Notes: a model not told the origin generated them from the letters alone. Counted from the first letter of the stretch, positions 1 to 11,145 are shown. The stretch is 64,000 nt of DNA from Ananas comosus (GCF_001540865.1 NC_033627.1:10733338-10797337), one strand, 5' to 3'. Made by a program: numbers and translations.

Positions 1-61
1 TTAAGTATTTAACATATGATTAACTAAATTTTTCTAACGAAGTATAACGGAAAGAACATAT

Positions 62-245
62 TTAAAAGGAAAATACTTATTGTACACCTCAAAAAAAGGT
101 GTACATCTTACATCCACAATCCCCGGGTTGATAAAATTCAAATTGGTTTTTAGTAAAATTTTAAAAAATTGATGTGACAAGAATGACCTTAGGATTAAGT
201 GGGTGTAAAATATACATCCGACTTTAGGGTGTACCTGTAGCATTG
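62..245. repeat. Dispersed AT-rich repeat, copy 1
   Basis: This AT-rich stretch shares an ordered series of words (TCTTACATCC, TTTTTAGTAAAAT, TTGATGTGA, AAGTGGGTGTAAAATATACATC) with 33040-33170, so the two are copies of one dispersed element. No protein or clear terminal repeat is visible. The rest of 1-300 holds nothing else I recognise. Confidence 0.5.
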
Positions 246-338
246 CCCTATTTGTAGGGAGCTATATGCAATTAACCCTATATTATAATAGTATCACCAG
301 GCACGGATATTCGCGAGCCACGTCGACTCTCCTCGCTC

Positions 339-805
339 CACGTGTCCGCTTGCCAAACCCGGTCCCCACGTAGTGCTCCACCCTCTGGACGACACGTGTC
401 AGGGGCCAAGTGGGCTCAGGGCCCACCGATCACTTTGGTTTCCCCACCGCCGCACGGAGCTCAAGAGTTGGTGGGGCCCACCACCCCTTCGGGTCACGTG
501 CCCCGCTTCGTCACGTGACCGGCGAGTGGGGGCCCACCTCCCATCGTCACGGTCCACGAAGCGCGTTGACCCACCACTCCCACACGAGGTGCTCGGTGGG
601 GCCCACCCACACCACCCAAACCCGATGCCCACAATAAAAGTTCGCCTGGACCCGGTCTGTTAGACCGCGCGAAAGAAAGAACCGCCCAGTTTCCCAAAAC
701 GTACAGAGTGATGACGTGGCGGACCTGGTCTAGGCACTACTAATTCACGTCTCCCCAGGCCGTTTTAAAACAAAACGCACAAAGTGCGCAGCACGTGCAC
801 ACGTG
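339..805. promoter_or_regulatory. GC-rich island with six G-boxes and TCP-type sites
   Basis: CACGTG occurs six times (339-344, 393-398, 495-500, 512-517, 792-797, 800-805), far above chance in 470 bases. The class I TCP consensus GTGGGNCCCAC occurs perfectly at 471-481 and 596-606, and a GGNCCCAC core at about 529-537. A TGACGTGGC (ACGT-type) motif is near 711. The island looks like a promoter, yet it lies 3' of the TCP gene (minus strand, stop at 985) and no gene starting from it is visible in the window. It may be a downstream or bidirectional regulatory region, or the promoter of a gene beyond the left edge. The function is inferred from motifs only. Confidence 0.5.
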
Positions 806-984
806 CGAGCGCGGCCACCAAAGTTACGCATATACGAAACGAAAAGGGTCGGAGAGTAAAAGAAACGAAAAAAAAAAAAAAAAGTGCTTCTAAAATTCTA
901 ATTACTAATTACTTTCCAAAAACACAAAAAGACAAAAAAAAAAAAAAAAAAAAGGAAAAAAAAAAAAGAAAAAAAAAAAAAAAA

Positions 985-2052
985 CTACTCTTCGTTGCTA
1001 GATTCCGAAACCGGCTCCTCCTCATCGTCCTCCTCCTCTTCGGGCCCATCGTCGTGGTGGTGGTGGTGGTCGTGGTGATGGTGGTGGTGGTGGTGGTGGA
1101 GGTGGTGGTGGTCTCCTCCCTCTTCGCCTCCGCCGCGGCGGCGCCGCTCCTCCGACTCGCAGCCCATGAGCTGCAGCTCAGCCCCCTTCTCGGCGGCGCC
1201 GCCGGAAGGGGCGGAGGGCGGCGGCTGCGCCTCCGGCGGGGGCGGGGCGGCGAGGCCTATGATCTGCGGCGGCGTCGGGATCGCCCAGAGCTGCGCCTGG
1301 CTGGAGGGCCCGGCGGCCACTCCCGGGGACGGCACCACCCACACCGGCAGCAGCCCCTGCGGCCCCGCCGCGATCGGCGCGAGCCCGCTCGACATCGAGA
1401 TCGCGCCGCCGCCGCCGCCCCCTCCCACCTGGAAAATCGAGTCCGCGACGATCGGATAATACGCCGCCGCCGCCGCCGCCGCCGGAGGCATCGGCATCGG
1501 CATCGGCGTCGGCATCGCAGGCGTCGGCGTCGTCGTCGTCGTCGCAGCGGCCCGCGTCGGCTGCAGCTTCTTGCGCCGCTTGGCAGCCGAATCCTCCCCT
1601 CCGCCTCCGCCTCCGCCGCCGCCCTCCAAGCCGGCGGCGGCCGACTGGGTGGGGATCTGGAGGGTTCCGTCGACGGTGGTGGCGATCGCCGGGACGGTCC
1701 CGGTGCCGGTGGCGGCGATGATGGCGGGCTCGGCCTGCTGCAGCAGCCAGCGGATGGTCTCCCCGTCGGACTTGTGGCCCAGCTCCCTCGTCAGCTGGAA
1801 TATCCGCGCCGCGCACACCGCCGGCATCCGGATGCGCCGCCCGCGGCCCTCCACCTTCGTGTGCCGGTCCCTGTTGCGCCCACCCCCCGCCTGCTGCTGC
1901 TGCTGCTTTCGTATCAGCTGCAGGCTCCCGAACAGCTCCATCGGCTCCGGCTTCGGCACGATGAACCTGTGCATCGGAACCGCCGCCGCCGTCCGAAGGA
2001 GCTCCTCCTCCTCCTCCTCCTCCTCCTCTTTATCCTGCCTCTCCAACTCCAT
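985..2052 (-). CDS. Class I TCP transcription factor, TCP9/TCP19-like
   Basis: Intronless 355-residue protein. The start is the first ATG (2052) after a CT/CA-rich leader. The class I (PCF) TCP domain spans about residues 62-120: basic region [17 protein letters not shown], helix-loop-helix segment [19 protein letters not shown], then the [21 protein letters not shown] signature. Class I proteins bind GTGGGNCCCAC-type sites in the nucleus and regulate cell proliferation and growth genes. Downstream SSGLAPIA and QGLLPVW-like segments resemble the TCP9/TCP19 branch. Low-complexity runs are unusually many: nine Glu near residue 9, five Gln near 50, a Gly run near 145, an Ala run, a His-rich stretch and an acidic C-terminal tail. 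Family and class are certain; the exact orthologue is inferred. Confidence 0.93.
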   Translation of the reverse strand: MELERQDKEEEEEEEEELLRTAAAVPMHRFIVPKPEPMELFGSLQLIRKQQQQQAGGGRNRDRHTKVEGRGRRIRMPAVCAARIFQLTRELGHKSDGETIRWLLQQAEPAIIAATGTGTVPAIATTVDGTLQIPTQSAAAGLEGGGGGGGGGEDSAAKRRKKLQPTRAAATTTTTPTPAMPTPMPMPMPPAAAAAAAYYPIVADSIFQVGGGGGGGAISMSSGLAPIAAGPQGLLPVWVVPSPGVAAGPSSQAQLWAIPTPPQIIGLAAPPPPEAQPPPSAPSGGAAEKGAELQLMGCESEERRRRGGGEEGGDHHHLHHHHHHHHHDHHHHHDDGPEEEEDDEEEPVSESSNEE

Positions 2053-2075
2053 ATTATCACAACTGGTAACAACAG

Positions 2076-2122
<47 letters not shown>

Positions 2123-2500
2123 GCACACACTCTCGCTTCCTTTCTTTCTTTCTTTCTCTCTTTCTTTCTCCTGCGATAAAACCTAATATACAGTGGAGCC
2201 GCCCCGGGGTGAGAGGAGGCGTCCTCTCTCTCTATATCTCCTTGTTTTAGTCTTTTATTATCATCTATCCGCTGCTTCCTCTTTCCTTTCGCCCCGCCCT
2301 CGGTGGGGCCCACTCCTCTTTCGATCCAACGGCGCAGGAGCCACGCGGCCCCACCGGCTCGGGCACCCGAATCCCGAAAATTCTTCGGTGTAACGCTCGA
2401 ATGTGGCCCGGCTTGTGGGGCCCACGCGTGAACAGCTACGAGTGTATGCGCTCTACCTACAATATTGTGCTGGAATGTATGGTCCGTTTGGATCCACGTT
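2053..2500 (-). promoter_or_regulatory. TCP gene leader and promoter with TCP-binding motifs
   Basis: The DNA upstream of the ATG at 2052 contains two perfect class I TCP consensus sites, GTGGGGCCCAC at 2303-2313 and 2415-2425, plus a GGNCCCAC core at 2347-2354. Between the ATG and these sites lies a pyrimidine/CA-rich leader. The sites suggest self-regulation or cross-regulation by other class I TCPs. A TATA-like run near 2229-2236 on the minus strand is possible but weak. Confidence 0.55.
2076..2166. repeat. Compound microsatellite (CT)n-(AC)n-(CTTT)n
   Basis: (CT)n covers 2076-2100, (AC)n 2101-2130 with one G interruption, and (CTTT)n about 2143-2166. It lies in the presumed 5' untranslated leader of the TCP gene, so length variation could affect transcription or translation. 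Confidence 0.9.
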
Positions 2501-2536
2501 GCCATAAATATAACATAATTAAAAGAAAAACCTTCG

Positions 2537-2860
2537 CATACCACCGTGTGGTTTCACAGTCATTTTAGTGCCCCGTGGTTCAAAGTGTATTAATTTCACT
2601 AATTTTTTTATTATCAATTTTATTATTTTTTTTGTTAAATTTATGATAAAGTTAAAATTAAGAGATACTAAAGTGAATATTCGATAAATCTAAATGAACT
2701 ATCTGAAGTGTTTTGTATATAATTTAACAAAATATTAACGAAAAAACTGACGAAAAGATAAAAATGAAACTACAAGACACTAACTTAATACACTTTAAAC
2801 CGTAGGGTACTAAAGTGAGAAAGTACGAAACTACAGGGGTGGTGTTTGAAGTTTACCCTA
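2537..2860. mobile_element. MITE with long terminal inverted repeats, copy 1
   Basis: The left end (CCACCGTGTGGTTTCA, then a GTGGTTCAAAGTGTATTAA segment) is repeated inverted at the right end (CCACCCCTGTAGTTTCGTAC then GGTTTAAAGTGTATTAAG on the minus strand). The same family recurs at 15477-15790. There is no coding capacity. Exact ends and TSD are not resolved. Confidence 0.65.
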
Positions 2861-4360
2861 ATTAAAATTAAAATTAAAATTTTGGTTCATTTCTTTTAGA
2901 ATTAATTTCATACAAATCGCTACAAATATAATATTCTATGAAATTCAATTTTCATGTATTGTTCTTATAAAAAGTCTAATATTTTAAATATATCCATTTG
3001 ATTTGTTACCGTCAAAATAATATTTATTTATAAATAAAATGACCTTTTTACCATTATAAATATATCGCTCTAAAATTCCAACTATTAATTAAAGAAGGGT
3101 AAGAAGGTCAATCCACTTAATTAATTAATTCGGATTAAGTGTTTTATCTATGATTAATTAATATTTTCTAGTGGACCCTAACGGTCTAGTCGAGCATTGC
3201 GCTAAAAATATTACAGCTAGATTTATTTATATTTTAATTATTTGATAGTATCCAGTTAAAAGTTTTATACTTAAAAATATCTTTTTTTTTTTTTGGTTTA
3301 GGGTTGAGAGGTACGTTAGAAGATTATTTTTATCCTCTAATAATTTAATAAAATTCTCCCTATGGACAAATCTATTTACAAGATGAGTGGTAGATATGGG
3401 TTTTTTTTAATATAATTACTCTTTTAGTTGACTGTATTTTTAATTATATTATAACACGCTTGGTTCAAAATAGAATTAAAAATTGGAATAGGAACAAGAA
3501 CGGACCAGAATAAAAACAGTATAATAAAAACTCACAAGGCATATTTGATTTGAAGGATTTGTAATTTAGAATGGGAATTTTAATGATTCTTTTTCATTAT
3601 TGGTGTTTAGTTTGCAAGATTAATATTCTGATTTTCATTTTGAAGGAAATCGAACAAATAATTTTCTCCAATAGAGGTAAGAATCAACAACTTTGATTTC
3701 GAAAGGAATTGAAATATTTTTTTTTTCACCAATAATTATTTAAATTTAAATATTAATTTATATTTAAGATTGAGAAGAATTAAATTTATTTCACAATTGC
3801 TTTTTCTTGATACAAGGCTGAACAAAATAGCATTGTTTTAGATGTGTATCAATAATATATAGAGGCTTTTGCTTATTTACTCTTTACTATTATCCAAAAT
3901 TTTTAAATTTATTTTCAAATTATCAAAATATTCTTCCAAAACAAATTCTATTTGTGAACCCTAGAAGAAATTGAAATATTTGAAGAAATTTTTCAAAATT
4001 AATAAAGATATTTTGGACTTTCAGGAATAAATAAAATATTTTTGAAGTTTTAAAAGAATATATTAGATATTATCTCTTATATTATATGTGGATTACTCTG
4101 AATTTTGTAGATTTTTTATAAATGATACTGCATAACAATTAAATGAATAACAAACAAAGGTATGAGCTTTTGTGTGTTTTATTCTAAAATTACATATGAT
4201 TTCGAACATTTTATTGTATTTTATGTTTCTAAAATAGATACAACAATACCCAAACAACTTTTTTCAATTCATGTTTAACCTCCAACAGCCCCATTTCCTG
4301 TCCAAAAAATAAAGTACAAAAACAAAAAAAAAAAAAAAAAAAAAACATGCATAAAATTTG
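2861..4360. other. AT-rich intergenic DNA
   Basis: No ORF, RNA gene or clear element is visible. The region contains short A/T runs, including poly(A) at about 4325-4345. Confidence 0.6.
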
Positions 4361-4380
4361 TTATAGTTTCGTCTTGAACA

Positions 4381-6428
4381 AAAACTTTTAGCCAATTTGC
4401 ATAAAAAATTCACAAATTTTTGAATTTTTGCAAAACTGAGCTGTCTTTTTTTATTTTCCAGATTCGGACCGAATTTTTAGAAAACTAATCAAAATATCCA
4501 TATTTCGTTCTCTCGTTCTTTTTTTTTTTTTTTTCTCTCGTTCTTTTTNTTTTTTATTCCCTCTTCGAAGAGAGAGACGGAGGCGGCCCGCCTCGCCTCT
4601 TCCCCTTGCGCCCTCGCCCGCATTCGCGCACTACCCGCCTTCCTCACCTCCGACCCTACCAAGGCTGTGCTCGCCGCCGCCTTTTGGGACGCCCCTCCTT
4701 GCCTCCGTCCCATGCGCCCTCGACCGCGCCCGCTTACCCTACGCTCTCCTCTCTTCCGACGCCGCCGAGGCTACGCCATGATTCTCTTTTCTTTCTGTCC
4801 AAACCTTCTCTACAGCCTCTGCAGCCCTTTGCGACCCACCTCCACCTCCACCGCAGCAGATTTTTCACCAATCAAACCCACTTCTGGGAACCCGCCGTCC
4901 TTACCACCGTCGCCGACAACAAAAAGGAAGCGCTACTCAGCGCCAAGAAGCTCGTTGGTAAAAGATGAGGCACGCGACACACCGCGCCCATCCGGGGTCT
5001 GCAACGATCATGGTAGAGACGGAGGAGAGCGCGACGACATCGAAGAAAAGGGCAGGGCGGCTGCGAGCGCGGCCTCGGTGAGGTCGGAGGCGAGAAGGGC
5101 AGGGGGTGCACGGGAGCATCTTTGGTTAATTATTTTTGTTTGTTTAAAATAAGAAAAATTAACTAAAAATAAAAAAACTAGAGAATAAGAAAAACGAATT
5201 GGAGAAAAAGAAAAAAAAGATGAAATTGCACTGTTAAGATAAAATTACATTATTTTAAAAAAACGTTGCACTATTATAGAATTAAGTTGCACTTTTTGAG
5301 ATGTAAATTGTATTTTTTAAGATGAAAATTACACTCTTTAAACAAAAGTTACACTTTTTGTGAAATAGTTATACTATTTCTCCTCCCAAAAAGTATTTTT
5401 TAAGATAAAAATTACATTTTTAAACAAAAGTTGCACTCTTTGAAAGATAATTGCACTATTTTTCCTCCCACAGAGCACCCTTTAGGATGAAAATTATACA
5501 CTTTAAATGAAAGTTGCACTTGTTCAGAGATAGTTACACTGTTTCTCCTCACAACGAGTGTAATTTTTATTTAAAGAGTGTAACTTTTATCTTAAAAAGT
5601 GCAATTTATATCTCAAAAAATGCAATATTCTTCTAAAATAGTGTAACTTTATTTTAACAGTAAAATTTCATTATCTTCTTCCTTTTTCTCTAGTTCTTTT
5701 TTTTTTATTCTTTAGTTTTTTATTTTTAATTGATTTTTTTTTAAGCAAACAAAAATGTTTAACTTGAGATGCTCCCGTGCACCCTCCACCCCTCTCGCCG
5801 AGGCCGTGCTTATCGCTGCCCTTTGGTACGCTGCGCTCGCAGCCGCCCCGTCCTCTTCTCCGGCGTCGTCGTGCTCTCCTCCGTCTCCACATCACTCGTC
5901 ACCAGCCCCGGGTGGGCACGGTGGGTCACGTGCCCCCTTCCTCGCCAGCGAGTTTCTTGGCATCGAGAAGCGCTTCCTTTTTGTCGTCAGCGATGGAGAA
6001 GACAGCGGATTTCCAGAAATGGGTTTGGTGAGTGAAAAATTTGCTGCAGTAGAGATGGAGGTGGACGTGGGTCTTGAAGGGCCGTGGAGACGGTGGAGGA
6101 GGTTTGGAGAGAAAAAAAAAGGGGATTGGGCGCAGCCTCAGCGGGGTCGGAGGTGAGGAGGATGGGGGGTGAGCAGGCGCGGGTAAGGGCGCAGGGGGCA
6201 GAGGCGAGGTGGGCCGCCTCCGCTTCCACCTCTCTTCGTAGAGGGAAAAAAAAGGAGGAGAGAAAAAAGAAAAAAAAAGAAAAAAAAAGAAAAAATGAAA
6301 GGAATAAGAGAGTATTTTGGTCGGTTTCTGAAAATCCGATTCGAATATGTAAAATAGAAAAATACGGTCCAGCTATGCAAAAGTTCAAAACTTGTGAATA
6401 TTTTATGCAAATTGGCCAAAACTTTTAC
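4381..6428. mobile_element. Long-armed palindromic (foldback) element, copy A
   Basis: The left arm (about 4381-5130) is repeated in reverse complement at about 5750-6428. Outermost is an AT-rich TIR containing GCCAATTTGCATAAAA; next comes a GC-rich arm (CTCCGACC, GGCGGCCC and TGCGCCCT words recur inverted at 6130-6240). The centre (about 5220-5690) is made of spaced TTGCACT/TTACACT motifs and is itself roughly palindromic. Short ORFs in the arms are overlapping low-complexity readings, and I do not regard them as genes. No convincing TSD was found. The same architecture recurs at 48474-52553. The long TIRs suggest a non-autonomous DNA transposon, possibly Mutator-like or Foldback; the superfamily is not proven. 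Confidence 0.75.
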
Positions 6429-6831
6429 AAAATATCCAACCAAGCCTTTAGTGCCCTATATATTTTTACGCAAACACTGTACTACCTATATGATCATTAA
6501 AAAATCTTAATTTTTCTATAGAATAATTATTTATTATTGTGTCTAAGTCATTTTGATGGAAAGAGTAAAATAATTTTTTTCACAAAAATTATATTTTACA
6601 GGTGCCAAAATTCCTTTTTCTTTTGTTTTTTCATCACCCATAGATCTTGTAACCGCAAAATCCTTCCATAAAAGCTATCGACTATAATAATAAATAATAA
6701 TAATATATAATTCGAAAATTTAGAGGCTGTGTACGAAACCACGCCATTTCTTTTTAAAAATTACAAATTTTAATCAGAGAATAATAAAAAAATTGTGACA
6801 GGATGTGAAAATAGCCATTTCTTACCATTAA

Positions 6832-8513
6832 GGCCCCGTTTGGATACCTCTAAAAACGTAGCATAGTTAAACTATGCTACACTGGTAGGAAAATAATCCT
6901 ATGAATCGTTTGGAAGAAAAAAAAATGACGTAATTTTTGGAGTATAGTTATACTATACTCCAAAAAATGGAATAAACTTACAATCCACTTTAACCAAAGG
7001 AAAAAAATTCCACCATTTTGGGCTCCCAAAGATGTATCAATTTTTAAATTTTAAATTTCAACATAAAATTTTAGATTTCAAATTTTAAAATTTTAAAATT
7101 CAAATTTAATTTTGATTTTAAATTTCAAATTTTAAATTTCAAATTTCAAATTTCAAAAACTTCAAATTTTAAATTTTAAATTTCAAATTTCAAAAACTTC
7201 AAATTTCAAATTTCAAATTTCAAATTTCAAATTTCAAATTTCAAATTTCAAATTTCAAATTTCAAATTTCAACTTTCAAATTTCAAATTTCAAATTTCAA
7301 ATTTCAAATTTCAAATTTCAAATTTCAAATTTCAAATTTCAAATTTCAAATTTCAAATTTCAAATTTCAAATTTCAAATTTCAAATTTCAAATTTCAAAT
7401 TTCAAATTTCAAATTTCAAATTTCAAATTTCAAATTTCAAATTTCAAATTTCAAATTTCAAATTTCAAATTTCAAATTTCAAATTTCAAATTTCAAATTT
7501 CAAATTTCAAATTTCAAATTTCAAATTTCAAATTTCAAATTTCAAATTTCAAATTTCAAATTTCAAATTTCAAATTTCAAATTTCAAATTTCAAATTTCA
7601 AATTTCAAATTTCAAATTTCAAATTTCAAATTTCAAATTTCAAATTTCAAATTTCAAATTTCAAATTTCAAATTTCAAATTTCAAATTTCAAATTTCAAA
7701 TTTCAAATTTCAAATTTCAAATTTCAAATTTCAAATTTCAAATTTCAAATTTCAAATTTCAAATTTCAAATTTCAAATTTCAAATTTCAAATTTCAAATT
7801 TCAAATTTCAAATTTCAAATTTCAAATTTCAAATTTCAAATTTCAAATTTCAAATTTCAAATTTCAAATTTCAAATTTCAAATTTCAAAAAGTTCAAATT
7901 TCAAATTTCAAATTTCAAAAAGTTCAAATTTCAAATTTCAAATTTCAAATTTTAATTTTATTTTTAATTTTTAATTTTCAATCTTCAAAATTTAAATTTA
8001 AACTTAAATTTAAAATTTTAAATTTATAAATATGTAAATTTATAAATTATTAAATTTGAAATTTAAAATTTTAATTATAGATTTTTTAAATTTCAAAATT
8101 TAAAGTTTAAATGGTATACTTTAAGTTTTAAATTTTAAAGTTTCAAATTTCAAATTTGAAATTTGAAATTTCAAATTTCAAATTTCAAATTTAAAACATA
8201 AAATCTAATTTACTTTTTTAATTTTAAATTTTAAATTTTAATTTTATATTTTGAATTTTTAATTTTAATTTTTAGAATTTTATTTTTAAATTTTGAATTT
8301 TGAATTTTGAATTTTGAGTTTTGAATTTTGAATTTTAAAATTTTAGAAATTTAATTGTTATAAATACTGTGGAATTGTATGATATGTATCCAAACAACTT
8401 AAAAATGAAGCTGTGAAATTTTTTTGTAGTTACAGGATTTCGTATTTCATTTAGACCAAAACCATAGAATAAAAATTCTATGGAGTTTTTTAACTATGCA
8501 TCCAAACAGGGCC
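6832..8513. mobile_element. Tourist-like (PIF/Harbinger) MITE with satellite expansion
   Basis: The left terminus GGCCCCGTTTGGATAC and the right terminus (reverse complement GGCCCTGTTTGGATGC) form a TIR followed on both sides by ATAGTTAAA-type sequence. A 3-bp TAA duplication flanks it (6829-6831 and 8514-8516), as expected for PIF/Harbinger-type MITEs. The element is 1682 bp, several times the usual size for a Tourist-like MITE, because a 7-bp tandem array has expanded inside it. Confidence 0.85.
7201..7888. repeat. (AAATTTC)n tandem array, about 98 copies
   Basis: Near-perfect head-to-tail AAATTTC heptamers, with a visible variant near 7271. Degenerate AAATTTC/AAATTTT copies extend to about 7030 and 8330. 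The unit is not the plant telomere repeat. It lies inside the Tourist-like MITE. Confidence 0.97.
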
Positions 8514-8634
8514 TAAATGTTGTCTAGTGTTTGCTTAGGCATTGTTTGAATATATAAATAATTTACTACTCAATTTAATTTATTCTAACTTAGACTCTGG
8601 TTGAATATTGGAATAATATTATTTAATGATAATA

Positions 8635-9180
8635 TTTCAAGAGCTAGGCTCCTATGCTTTCGTCAATACGGAGGTCTCCGTGCTTGTAAGTTATTTTCGA
8701 TGATGGAGCATTCGATTTGGCGATCGACTCCGCTAGACATGATCTACGCTATAGGAACTATTTAGAAACCAAATTTCATAATTTTTTTGACTTTATTTGC
8801 CTAGTGAATGAGTAGGTTCAAAATAAACGGCTGAAAATAAAAATCTCACAAAAAATAGTGATAAAGAACTCAAATTTCAAATCAAAAGTATTGTTCTTTC
8901 TCTTGATGTTAAGTAGAATTTTCTATTAAAGTTTCATATAATTTGGATTCTTCTACACCGTTGAACTTTAAAACGCACCACATCGGCTGTTAAAATAGGC
9001 ATTTTTTAGACTCTCTGATCACTTGGTAAATGATGTCAAAAAATTATAAAATTTGGTTTCTAAATAGTTCTAATAGCGTAAATCATACCTAACGGAGCCA
9101 ATCGCCGAATCGGATGCTCCATCATAAAAAACAACTTAAAAGCACGAAAGCGTCTGTATTTTCGAAAGTATAGAAGACAT
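8635..9180. mobile_element. Long-class foldback MITE (about 540 bp)
   Basis: The left end (TAGGCTCCTATGCTTTCG, then GGTCTCCGTGCTTGTAAGTT) is matched in inverted orientation by the right end (AACTTAAAAGCACGAAAGCGTCTGTATTTTCGAAAGTATAGAAG). The inner arms share AACTTACAAG..GATGGAGCATTCGA-type words. Homologues lie at 12627-13165 and 30985-31520. No ORF. Confidence 0.7.
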
Positions 9181-9189
9181 ACTCATATT

Positions 9190-9929
9190 TCAATATGAAA
9201 CTACGAAAGTTTCTTTTTATGCGATTGAAAGTAAAAGATTTGACTTTTGATTTTTGATTTTTGATTTTTGAAACAGCCTAGCATCCATGATTTTGTATAA
9301 TTTCATATTTCATCAGTAAGTTAATTTATCCTATTCTAAAAGAAAAATTGAAGGTAAATTAAGATATTCTATTCTAAATATTTGATCACACATCTAATCT
9401 ACCAAATATTAGAAGTTTCTTGAGTAAATTAAAGAAATATACGGAACAAAGTGTTCATGCAAGAAGCTCATAGTATTTGATAAATGAAGAGTATAATTAA
9501 ATATGTATAATGGCATAGTATATTCAACCTTAAAATTATTTTTTTTGAATTTAAATAAAATCATCTTGTATGCGAAATATATTATCTTATTAAATCATAG
9601 ATCTTAACACTTCTTAAGACTTACTCGAATGTCAGAATAAATTATTTGATGATAATTTATTCGGTTAAATATTTTTTATGTGATTGTTATGAGTTTAATT
9701 TTTACTCAATAAAAAATTTTGACATCTATAATTTAATAAAATAATATATTTTACTTATGAGATAATTTAACTTATTCTGAAAAAAAAAAAAGCCCGAGAG
9801 CTTGAATATACAATTCAATTAGATATTTGACTGCACTTTTAAAATTCAGTTAGTACTAAAATTTCTTATATCGGATGGGATCTTAAGGAACAAAAATCGA
9901 ACTCTTAAGCTCCAATCATACAAAAAAAA
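9190..9929. other. AT-rich intergenic DNA
   Basis: No gene or defined element is visible. It contains (TTTTGATT)-like short repeats near 9240-9270. Confidence 0.5.
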
Positions 9930-9930
9930 T

Positions 9931-10081
9931 ACCGACCGTCCCTAGCGCAAGTGACAAAGAGCTTGCTGGTTGGTACCCAAGATCCCAACGTCGAATCCTA
10001 ATTAATTCACATTTCCAGCTAAGTTTATTTCTAAATGAAATAAACGAAACGGGTAGCATACTACTTATCTCTCAAAAAAAA
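9931..10081 (+). mobile_element. tRNA-derived SINE, copy 1
   Basis: An A-box-like head (TAGCGCAAGTGACAAAG), a B-box-like GTCGAATCCTA, an internal AAGTTTATTTCTAAAT.AAATAAACGAAACGGGTAGCAT tail and a 3' A-run. It is flanked by a perfect 14-bp duplication AATCATACAAAAAA (from 9914 and 10082-10095), which demonstrates target-primed insertion. Other copies: 13310-13458, 14726-14875, 40433-40536 (truncated), 37720-37790 (3' end only). Confidence 0.85.
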
Positions 10082-10571
10082 AATCATACAAAAAATATAT
10101 ATATACTGAATAAACAATTATTGATATATTATTCCAATATTCATATGTAAAAATGTACGTAACTTACCTGTACTTTTAACTAGTTTTAATTGGTTATCCA
10201 ACCTTTTCAATTTGTTTACTTTTAATCAGTCAACGACAGTTTGTATTTTCACATATTTAGTATACTTCATGTAATTCTCAGAACTAATAATTTTACTGAA
10301 ATAAGTAATTAGCTTAAATTTTAAAGTTAGAATATTGTTAATTGATTCAACAGAAAAATTAAAAAATTGAATAGTAAAATTAAAATTTTGAAAGACTAAT
10401 TTGTTGGTTCAAAATAATTCATAATTTATATAAGCATCTATGATTTTATGTATTTATTAGATTTGTAAATTGAAAAGTTTAGAACCAAATCTTATTATCG
10501 AGATAGTACGGGCACTAACATGCTATTCCTAGCCAGAAAGATGAAGGAAAAAAAAATTATTTGTACAATCT

Positions 10572-10572
<1 letters not shown>

Positions 10573-10637
<65 letters not shown>
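10573..10637. repeat. (TA)n-(GA)n microsatellite
   Basis: (TA)n at about 10574-10606 runs directly into (GA)n to about 10637 and abuts the left end of the next MITE. Confidence 0.9.
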
Positions 10638-10639
<2 letters not shown>

Positions 10640-10847
10640 GAGCTAGAATACATTCAAAAGCACCAATGAGATGATGCTTTTGAGTTTTTAACCATTGGAT
10701 GGAGATATGTAAGATTGTGATGATGGTGGTAGGTAGTGGTATGTGGAATAGTGTTTGATCCAAGGGCTATTAGTAATGAAGGAGTAGATCCAAAGGCTAG
10801 AAATCTGAAAACACCAATGGGGTGATACTTTTAAAAGTATTCTAGCT
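10637..10847. mobile_element. Short-class foldback MITE (about 210 bp)
   Basis: The ends TTGAGCTAGAATACATT and (inverted) ATTGAGCTAGAATACTTTTA form a TIR, with CACCAATG repeated near both ends. (TA)n/(GA)n lies on the left and (TA)n on the right. Confidence 0.75.
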
Positions 10848-10894
10848 CAATATTATATATATATATATATAGTATATATATATTATATATATAT

Positions 10895-10925
<31 letters not shown>

Positions 10926-10932
<7 letters not shown>

Positions 10933-11103
10933 GAGTTCCTATGCTTTTAAAAATACCAAGTTGTTGGTGCTTGTAGAGTAATGAGTGGGTGGTTGGTTGA
11001 ATAGTATAATCTAACGGTTGAAAATGATCAAAGCCATAAATCTAATGGTAAAAAATTTACAAGCACCAAGTATTTCGTGCTTTTACAAGCACATAACCGG
11101 AAT
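10926..11103. mobile_element. Short-class foldback MITE
   Basis: AAGCACCAAG recurs inverted at the two ends, with a core GGTTGGTTGAATAGTATAATCTAACGG shared with other short-class copies (49275-49510, 50198-50404, 56547-56776). Both flanks are (TA)n. Confidence 0.7.
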
Positions 11104-11145
11104 ATATATATATAATATTAATATATATATATATATATCTATATA

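Noticed and set aside
784..2250. 488-residue plus-strand ORF over the TCP gene
   Set aside because: It is the antisense shadow of the TCP gene: poly-Lys, poly-Val and poly-Arg runs come from triplet repeats, and no domain is present.
7201..7888. CRISPR-like or telomere-like array
   Set aside because: A 7-bp unit without spacers is a simple satellite, and AAATTTC is not the plant telomere heptamer.
9931..9975. tRNA gene
   Set aside because: A- and B-box-like motifs are present but no cloverleaf pairing; the repeated 3' tail, A-run and TSD show a SINE.
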